Source: DASZOC01 sp035550975 (GTDB taxonomy: Bacteria; Actinomycetota; CADDZG01; WHSQ01). Taken from it: a stretch of DNA of 14,189 nt. Below, in pieces: positions 1 through 4,787 of this stretch. Below the pieces are notes generated by a model. It had not been told where the DNA came from. It did no database searches and saw only the letters and a list, made by a program, of their open reading frames with translations. Numbering within the stretch: the first letter of the stretch is position 1; the number at the start of each line of letters is the position of its first letter. The DNA is taken from the NCBI GenBank assembly GCA_035550975.1, contig DASZOC010000065.1, positions 1 through 14,189 on the forward strand, in the 5' to 3' direction. The position numbers and the translations under genes are program-made.

Positions 1-4
1 CCCG

Positions 5-34
5 GGGGGCCGCTTCGCGTCCGAAGCGGTCCCC
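5..34. repeat. Strong inverted repeat, possible end-of-gene hairpin
   Basis: Positions 5-17 pair with 22-34 to give a 13-bp stem (one G-U pair) around the 4-base loop CGTC. It lies past the 3' end of the leftward DUF1844 gene, so it could end that transcript, but no T-run follows on either strand within the window. One arm (9-23) recurs as a 15-base direct copy at 74-88. The structure is seen in the sequence; a terminator role is only an inference. Confidence 0.4.
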
Positions 35-91
35 GAATGAGCAAGGCCCGTCGCAGACCGCCCGCCGCGTCGTGCCGCTTCGCGTCCGGTA

Positions 92-745
92 TCAGGGCGC
101 CGGCGGCGGGGGACCGACGCGTTCCGCATATGCCATCTGCAGCTGCGCCAGCGTCTGCCGCAGCGGTGTCTCGACCTGCTGCAAGCGCGGCCCGAGTCCG
201 TTCACGAGGGCCGCGAGCGCATCGATCGCGAGTTGAGCATCGGCGGTGGCCCCTAGATCAAGTTTCGTGCCGGCGACGTTCGCGAGGGTCACGGCGGTAT
301 TGACGACCCACTCCAACGACGGCGTCTCCGCGATCTGCTGCGCCATCTGTCGCATCTCCTCTTCCTGCTGAGGAGTCCACACCTCCTGCCCGCCTGCAGC
401 CGCTGCGGGCGCGGGTCCTCCGGTCGGCGAACCGGCTCCGGCGGCCTCCGTGAGGTCGGCCTCTGACGAAGAGGCCGGAGCAGCAGTCTCGGACCTAGCT
501 GCGGAAGGTGGCGATGTCCCTCCCGGGGAGTTCCGCAGCTCGGCGTCAGCCGAGCGAGGACTGTCTGAGCTGAGGGAGGGTGCGTCGCCACCTGGAGCAG
601 CGGAAGCACCGGGATCGGCAGCGGCACCAGCGGAAGCACCGGGATCGCCACCAGCATCGGCGTCGCCGGCGCGCGCCGACACCCGCTTGTCGACCACGCG
701 CGGCCGCGGCCGCTCCTGCTCCTTGTGCTCTTGTTCCTCGTTCAT
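92..745 (-). CDS. DUF1844-family protein with long disordered N-terminal region
   Basis: A 217-residue protein of unknown function. Residues about 121-210 match the helical DUF1844 family as I remember it: a WTPQQEEEM start, then SLEWVVNTAVTLANVAG and a run of helices ending near QLQMAYAERV. The N-terminus carries the short basic RVVDKR element (residues 16-21) that often begins such proteins. Between them, about 95 residues are rich in Ala, Gly, Pro, Ser, Glu and Asp and look disordered; part comes from a 19-base DNA repeat (599-617 and 629-647). No signal peptide or membrane segment is seen. Family members often sit beside infC in actinobacteria, as here, which hints at a translation-linked role, but no activity is established. 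The ATG at 745 has no Shine-Dalgarno sequence, yet a good promoter lies just upstream, so the mRNA may be leaderless. Confidence 0.85.
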   Translation of the reverse strand: MNEEQEHKEQERPRPRVVDKRVSARAGDADAGGDPGASAGAAADPGASAAPGGDAPSLSSDSPRSADAELRNSPGGTSPPSAARSETAAPASSSEADLTEAAGAGSPTGGPAPAAAAGGQEVWTPQQEEEMRQMAQQIAETPSLEWVVNTAVTLANVAGTKLDLGATADAQLAIDALAALVNGLGPRLQQVETPLRQTLAQLQMAYAERVGPPPPAP

Positions 746-761
746 GCCCAGGCTTTATACT
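731..761 (+). promoter_or_regulatory. Candidate promoter of the infC operon
   Basis: TTGTTC (731-736) and TATACT (756-761) are spaced by 19 bases, slightly long. The start would be near 768, giving an untranslated leader of about 200 bases before the proposed infC start at 972. The -10 box is good and the -35 is weak. It overlaps the opposing -10 of the DUF1844 gene, so the two promoters may exclude each other. Confidence 0.35.
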
Positions 762-781
762 GCCTGAAGAGAAGTCGCCAA
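754..781 (-). promoter_or_regulatory. Candidate promoter of the DUF1844 gene (leaderless)
   Basis: Read leftward, TTGGCG (781-776) and TATAAA (759-754) are separated by 16 bases. Transcription would start near 747, only a couple of bases before the ATG at 745. The lack of any ribosome binding site fits a leaderless message, which is common in actinobacteria. The -10 box overlaps the rightward one at 756-761. Confidence 0.45.
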
Positions 782-783
782 GT

Positions 784-862
784 AGGGGAACGATCCCCTC
801 ACCTCCCGGCCGGAACCTGAGGCCGTCGGGGTTTCGGGTTACCGATCGAGCCTCCGGGCTCG
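784..862 (+). promoter_or_regulatory. Folded infC leader with several hairpins
   Basis: Three short perfect hairpins precede the terminator-like stem: 784-789 with 794-799 (6 bp), 807-811 with 821-825 (5 bp), and 847-852 with 857-862 (6 bp closed by a stable TCCG tetraloop). In addition, CCGAT at 842-846 can pair with ATCGG at 888-892, which would compete with the base of the terminator stem. The pairings can be read directly; a regulatory switch is inferred. Confidence 0.4.
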
Positions 863-866
863 CGCG

Positions 867-898
867 CCGGTGACGCCGCTTGGCGTCATCGGCTTTTT
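867..898 (+). terminator. infC: Terminator-like hairpin in the infC leader (candidate attenuator)
   Basis: Positions 867-877 pair with 882-892 to form an 11-bp stem (one G-U) with loop GCTT, and TTTTT follows at 894-898. This is a textbook intrinsic terminator located between the operon promoter and infC. It does not follow any rightward gene, so premature termination of the infC-rpmI-rplT transcript is the simplest reading. Leader attenuation of this operon by L20 is known in Bacillus; the effector here is unknown. Confidence 0.65.
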
Positions 899-959
899 CG
901 TGTCAGGCGAAGCAGCAGAGCCGGGAAGTGGCGGTCGTCGAAGGGAGACGCTTGAGGGC

Positions 960-974
960 AAGGAGAATCGCATC
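960..974 (+). promoter_or_regulatory. infC: Shine-Dalgarno and AUC start codon of infC
   Basis: AAGGAG (960-965) is followed by six bases and then ATC (972-974), in frame with IF3 and right where the conserved protein begins (IAVELRVNDRIR). No ATG, GTG or TTG with a ribosome binding site fits this position. Rare AUU or AUC starts are a known feature of infC genes in several bacteria and allow IF3 to repress itself. Confidence 0.75.
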
Positions 975-1625
975 GCAGTCGAGCTGAGGGTCAACGACCG
1001 CATCCGCGTGCCACAGGTTCGGGTCGTGGGCGCGGACGGTTCCCAGATAGGGATCCTCGACACCGACAAGGCGCTGCAGATGGCCGCCGACGAAGATCTC
1101 GATCTCGTCGAGGTGGCGGCACAGGCGGATCCGCCCGTGTGCCGGATCATGGACTACGGCAAGTACAAATACGAGCAGGCGGTCAAGCAGAAGGAAGCTC
1201 GCAAGAAGCAGTCCCAGATCGTCGTCAAAGAGATGAAGATGCGGCCGAAGATCGACCGCCACGACTACGAGACGAAGAAGGGACACGTCGTTCGCTTCCT
1301 GCGGCAGGGAGCGAAGGTCAAGATCACGATCATGTTCCGAGGACGCGAGATGAGCCACATGGAACTGGGGCGCAAGCTTCTGGACCGGCTGGCGGTAGAC
1401 GTCTCCGATATCGCGAAGATCGAGGCTTTCCCGAAGGTCGACGGGCGCAACATGACGATGGTGTTGAGCCCCATGAAAGAAGCGGTGACTGCACGTCCCG
1501 CATACGTTCCGAAGCACGAGAGGCCACGTCCCGAAGCTCCGGCCGAGCCGGAAGTAGAGGAGGCCGCAGCGGTAGCGCCGCCGAAGCGCACGCCGCCGAA
1601 GGTGACGCGAGCAGAGGGAGGCTGA
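972..1625 (+). CDS. infC: Translation initiation factor IF-3
   Basis: IF3 binds the 30S subunit, keeps it apart from 50S and checks the start codon and initiator tRNA. From the AUC at 972 the protein has 217 residues. The N-terminal domain (about 1-75) includes RVNDRIRVPQVRVVG and VCRIMDYGKYKYEQ. A lysine-rich linker helix follows, then the C-terminal domain with KEMKMRPKIDRHDYETK, KVKITIMFRGREMSH and EAFPKVDGRNMTMVL. The last 40 or so residues form a Pro/Glu/Ala-rich tail ending in basic residues, beyond the usual C-domain end. An in-frame GTG at 870 would add 34 residues, but it lies inside the terminator stem, has no ribosome binding site, and the added residues do not look like IF3. It is the first gene of the operon, and its stop is one base from rpmI. 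Confidence 0.93.
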   Translation: MAVELRVNDRIRVPQVRVVGADGSQIGILDTDKALQMAADEDLDLVEVAAQADPPVCRIMDYGKYKYEQAVKQKEARKKQSQIVVKEMKMRPKIDRHDYETKKGHVVRFLRQGAKVKITIMFRGREMSHMELGRKLLDRLAVDVSDIAKIEAFPKVDGRNMTMVLSPMKEAVTARPAYVPKHERPRPEAPAEPEVEEAAAVAPPKRTPPKVTRAEGG

Positions 1626-1626
1626 G

Positions 1627-1821
1627 ATGCCGAAGATGAAGTCGCACAAGGGAGCCGCCGATCGGATCAAGGTCACGGGCAGCGGCAAGCTGCGCCGTCG
1701 CCAGGTAGGGCTCAATCACTTCCTTGGCAAGAAGACGGCGAAGCAGAAGCGGCGCTTGACCGGCACGACCGATGTCTCCGATGCCGACACGAAGCGCATC
1801 CGCCGCTTGCTCGGCCGGTAA
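1627..1821 (+). CDS. rpmI: 50S ribosomal protein L35
   Basis: A 64-residue, strongly basic protein of normal L35 length. It shows the family hallmarks MPKMKSHKGAADRIKVTGSGK, the central H-F-L-G-K-K-T segment and a C-terminal RIRRLLGR. It binds 23S rRNA in the large subunit. GGGAGG (1616-1621) lies five bases before the ATG, within the infC end, and only one base separates the infC stop from this start, so translation is probably coupled. The infC-rpmI-rplT order is nearly universal in bacteria. Confidence 0.97.
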   Translation: MPKMKSHKGAADRIKVTGSGKLRRRQVGLNHFLGKKTAKQKRRLTGTTDVSDADTKRIRRLLGR

Positions 1822-1836
1822 GAAAAGGAGAGCTGT

Positions 1837-2202
1837 ATGCCACGCGTCAAACGCAGCGTCGCGGGTCGGAAGAAGCGGCGCGAGGTACTCAAGAAGGCGA
1901 AGGGTTACTACTCCGCGCGCGGGAAGCACTACCGCGCCGCGCACGAGCAGATGTTGCACTCTGGTGTCTACGCCTATCGCGACCGGCGCGCCAAGAAGGG
2001 TGAGTTCCGGAGGCTGTGGATCATGCGGATAAATGCAGCGGCGCGCGAGAACGGGCTCTCGTACAGCAGGCTGATGGCCGGTCTCAACCTCGCCGAGGTC
2101 GAGATCGACCGCAAGATGCTGGCCGAGCTCGCCGTGAACGAGCCGAAGGCTTTCGCAGCGCTCGCGGACGTCGCCAGGTCCTCGCTGGAGAAGGCTTCCT
2201 AG
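1837..2202 (+). CDS. rplT: 50S ribosomal protein L20
   Basis: A 121-residue protein of typical length. L20 binds 23S rRNA and is needed early in 50S assembly; in other bacteria it also represses its own operon by binding the mRNA leader. The sequence begins MPRVKRSVAGRKKRREVLKKAKG, has the long basic N-terminal arm with YYSARGKHYRAAHEQ, then RDRRAKKGEFRRLWIMRINAA and the globular domain with LSYSRLMAGL and DRKMLAELA. AAGGAG (1825-1830) precedes the ATG by six bases. It is followed with no gap by a methyltransferase reading frame whose start is unclear. Confidence 0.97.
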   Translation: MPRVKRSVAGRKKRREVLKKAKGYYSARGKHYRAAHEQMLHSGVYAYRDRRAKKGEFRRLWIMRINAAARENGLSYSRLMAGLNLAEVEIDRKMLAELAVNEPKAFAALADVARSSLEKAS

Positions 2203-2213
2203 TAGACGCGGAT

Positions 2214-3038
2214 CTGAACGCGCAACCGAAAGTAATAACGAGCCTCCGCAACCCCAGGATCCAGCGCGCGCGGAAGTTGCTCCGTCGGAACCACCGGCGC
2301 GAAGAAGGAGCGTTCCTGCTCGAAGGAGCGCGGGCGATCCGTGACGTCCTTGCCTCCGGCGGTGACATCGAAGAGCTCTTCGTGGTCGCGGACGAATGGC
2401 CCGTCCCCGGGATCGTGGTCGAGGCCGCGTCGCGTCCCGTGGTCCATCTCGTCACACCATCGGTGCTCGCGGCCATCACGGATTCGGTTACCCCCCAGGG
2501 GATCGTGGCGGTGGCGCGGTCACCGCTCGCACAGATCGAAGACGTCCGATGCACGTCCGGTCTGGCGGTCGTCCTGGCCGGCGTCGGCGACCCCGGAAAC
2601 GTCGGCACGATCATCCGGACCGCGGCAGCAGCGGCCGCGGATTGCGTCATCCTGGCGGCCGGGACCTGTGACGTACTGAATCCGAAGACGGCCAGGGCCG
2701 CCACGTCCGCCCTGTTCAGCGTCCCTATCGTGGCCGACATCCAGCTCGTCGCCGCCCTGGACCGTCTCGCGACGCTCGGGTACGCGACCGTCGGTACCGA
2801 CGCGAGCGCGCCGGCGTCGATGTACGACAGAGACCTCTCCCGGCCCGTCGCGCTGGTCGTGGGGAACGAGGCGCGCGGCCTGCCGTCGGAACAGCAGAGG
2901 CAGCTGGACGAGGTCGTTTCGATACCGATGCCGGGACCCGTCGAGTCGCTCAATGTCGCGACTGCCGCGGCTCTCGTCGTCTTCGAGGTCTTGAGGCAGC
3001 GACGGTTATCGTTCGGCCCCGAAGGAGGGTCGCAGTGA
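2214..3038 (+). CDS. TrmH/SpoU-family RNA 2'-O-methyltransferase
   Basis: An S-adenosylmethionine-dependent enzyme of the knotted SPOUT class that most likely methylates ribose in rRNA. Counting from the CTG at 2214 it has 274 residues. The N-terminal substrate-binding domain shows ITSLRNPRIQRARKLLRR and AFLLEGARAI (about 8-42). The catalytic domain has motif 1 GDPGNVGTIIRTA (125-137), motif 2 VVGNEARGLP (215-224) and motif 3 IPMPGPVESLNVATAAALV (237-255). Mycobacterium carries a relative (annotated tsnR) in the same place after rplT. The start is uncertain: no ATG, GTG or TTG lies between the rplT end and the conserved N-terminus. The ATG at 2016 would need a 187-base overlap with rplT and non-homologous residues, and the TTG at 2277 would remove conserved sequence. 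CTG 2214, GTA 2202 (seven bases after GGAGAAGG), GTA 2232 or ATA 2235 are the candidates. Confidence 0.88.
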   Translation: MNAQPKVITSLRNPRIQRARKLLRRNHRREEGAFLLEGARAIRDVLASGGDIEELFVVADEWPVPGIVVEAASRPVVHLVTPSVLAAITDSVTPQGIVAVARSPLAQIEDVRCTSGLAVVLAGVGDPGNVGTIIRTAAAAAADCVILAAGTCDVLNPKTARAATSALFSVPIVADIQLVAALDRLATLGYATVGTDASAPASMYDRDLSRPVALVVGNEARGLPSEQQRQLDEVVSIPMPGPVESLNVATAAALVVFEVLRQRRLSFGPEGGSQ

Positions 3039-3739
3039 CTGACGGTGGCACCGGATTCGCGGAGCTGATCTCGAAGATCGCGCACGAGCTTCGGTCGCCA
3101 TTGACGTCGGTGAAGGGATTCTCGGCAACGCTGGTCAAGCGGTGGGATCGCTTCACGGACGAACAGCGACTGCAGTTCGTCGAGACGATCCACGCGGACG
3201 CCGAGCGTATGGGCCGGATCGTGTCGGAGGTCTTGGACCTTGCCCGCCTCGAGGCGAATCAGCTCGAGATACATCCCCAGCAGGTCGCGGTCCATGCGAT
3301 CGCCGAGCAATCGGCCGGCCACCTAGCGGGTTTGGCCGGAGGAGACAGGGTCACGGTGGACATCCCAGACGATGTCCTCGCGTTCGTCGATCCCGAGCGC
3401 CTCGGGCACATGCTGCGGAATCTCATCGAGAACGCCATCAAGTTCTCCGACGCGGGCGCGATCAGGGTAGCCGGCCGGTCGCATGGCGATCAGATCGAGA
3501 TCGCGGTCGTCGACGAGGGCATCGGGATCCCCGACGACCGCCTCGACCACCTGTTCTCCGGTCCGGGCCCCACGGGACAACGATCGGGACCTTCCGGCAC
3601 CGGTCTCGGTCTGTACCTCACGCGTCGTTTGGCCGAGGCGCACGGCGGCTCGTTACGCGTCGAGAGCAGGTACGAGGAAGGGTCGACATTTACGCTGTCG
3701 CTGCCCGCCGGAGGAGGAAACGATGACCGAGGCGGATGA
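3035..3739 (+). CDS. Sensorless soluble histidine kinase
   Basis: A 234-residue protein consisting almost only of a kinase core: phospho-acceptor H-box IAHELRSPLTSVKGF with His17, a dimerisation helix to about residue 80, N-box RNLIENAIKFS (128-138), G1 box VVDEGIGIPDD (158-168) and G2 box GTGLGLYLTRR (188-198) with AHGG after it. There is no membrane segment, signal peptide or PAS, GAF or HAMP domain, and only 16 residues precede the His, so it is probably cytoplasmic and senses through a partner or not at all. It starts at GTG 3035 behind AGGAGG (3023-3028), overlaps the methyltransferase stop by four bases and overlaps pheS by 17, so it is translated within the operon. No response regulator gene is in the window. 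An anti-sigma-type kinase is less likely because the H-box is intact. Confidence 0.9.
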   Translation: MTDGGTGFAELISKIAHELRSPLTSVKGFSATLVKRWDRFTDEQRLQFVETIHADAERMGRIVSEVLDLARLEANQLEIHPQQVAVHAIAEQSAGHLAGLAGGDRVTVDIPDDVLAFVDPERLGHMLRNLIENAIKFSDAGAIRVAGRSHGDQIEIAVVDEGIGIPDDRLDHLFSGPGPTGQRSGPSGTGLGLYLTRRLAEAHGGSLRVESRYEEGSTFTLSLPAGGGNDDRGG

Positions 3740-4787
3740 CCTTCGGGCCCGCCTGGAGTCGGTGCGGGCCGAAGCATTGGAGCGCGTCGCGGCCGCGGCA
3801 GACCTCCACGCGCTGGAGGAGGCACGGGTCCGCGTCCTCGGACGGAAGGCGCCGTTGTCGCAGATCCGGTCCGGTCTCGGCAAGCTGGACGAGGACGAGC
3901 GCAGGTCGGTCGGACGGATCGCGACCGAGGTACAGCGCGACGTCGAATCCGCCATAGACCACCGTCGCGCGACGCTCGAGGCCTCGGCGATGGAAGTGCG
4001 GTGGGCGGACGAACGGATCGACGTCACGCTGCCCGGAGCGGAACCGCCGCTGGGCTCGCTCCACCCCCTGACGAAAACGATCTGGGAGATCGTCGACATC
4101 TTCATCGGTCTCGGGTACCGCCTCGCGGAAGGCCCCGAGGTCGAGCTCTCCGCCTACAACTTCGACGCGCTCAACACGCCGCCGGAGCACCCCGCTCGGT
4201 CGCCGCAAGACACGTTCTATATCGCCGGCAGCGATGAACAGGTGTGTCTTCGGACCCAGACATCCCCGGTCCAGATCCGCACGATGGAATCGCAACAGCC
4301 ACCGGTGTACGTCGTCTGCCCCGGGCGAGTGTTTCGCCGCGACGAGCAGGATCCGACCCACCTCAGCGGGTTCGCGCAGCTAGAGGGCCTCGCGGTCGAC
4401 GACGGGATAACGATGGGGGACCTGAGAGGTTCCCTCGAAGCGTTCGCGCACCAGGTCTTCGGCCGCGATCTCGACATCCGCCTGCGCCCGCACCACTTCC
4501 CTTTCACCGAGCCGTCGGCGGAGATGGACGTGCAGTGCTTCGTGTGCCGGGGCAGAAGGCCCGGCTGCCGCATGTGCAAAGGCGAGGGATGGATAGAGAT
4601 CCTCGGGTGCGGCATGGTCCACCCCTTCCTCCTCGAGTGCGTGGGCTACGACCCCGACCGCTATACGGGTTTCGCGTTCGGGATGGGCGTCGAACGGATC
4701 GCGGCGCTGGCCCACGGCATCACCGATATCCGCTACCTGTGGGAGAACGACCTCCGCTTCCTGTCTCGATTCGCAGGGGTCGCGTGA
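3723..4787 (+). CDS. pheS: Phenylalanyl-tRNA synthetase, alpha subunit
   Basis: Catalytic subunit of the cytoplasmic alpha2-beta2 enzyme that charges tRNA-Phe. It has 354 residues, a normal length. An N-terminal coiled-coil arm (about 1-90) carries LGRKAPLSQI; the class II core has motif 1 around LHPLTKTIWEIVDIF (113-127), motif 2 RVFRRDEQDPTHLSGFAQLEG (202-222) and motif 3 GFAFGMGVERIAAL (316-329). Residues 272-285 hold CxxC-x6-CxxC, a probable zinc knuckle inserted before GCGMVHP; such an insert is known in some bacterial PheS proteins but not the E. coli one. The ATG follows GAGGAGG (3711-3717) by five bases and overlaps the kinase gene by 17 bases. An in-frame start at 3483 would add kinase-shadow sequence and is rejected. 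Confidence 0.97.
   Translation: MTEADDLRARLESVRAEALERVAAAADLHALEEARVRVLGRKAPLSQIRSGLGKLDEDERRSVGRIATEVQRDVESAIDHRRATLEASAMEVRWADERIDVTLPGAEPPLGSLHPLTKTIWEIVDIFIGLGYRLAEGPEVELSAYNFDALNTPPEHPARSPQDTFYIAGSDEQVCLRTQTSPVQIRTMESQQPPVYVVCPGRVFRRDEQDPTHLSGFAQLEGLAVDDGITMGDLRGSLEAFAHQVFGRDLDIRLRPHHFPFTEPSAEMDVQCFVCRGRRPGCRMCKGEGWIEILGCGMVHPFLLECVGYDPDRYTGFAFGMGVERIAALAHGITDIRYLWENDLRFLSRFAGVA

Noticed and set aside
2084..3322. Leftward open frame of 412 codons across rplT, the methyltransferase and the kinase
   Set aside because: Spans several real genes on the other strand and has only low-complexity Ser/Arg/Thr sequence.
4244..4783. Upstream extension of pheT
   Set aside because: It reads pheS out of frame into an Arg/Pro-rich sequence; the beta subunit's conserved N-terminus begins at GTG 4784.
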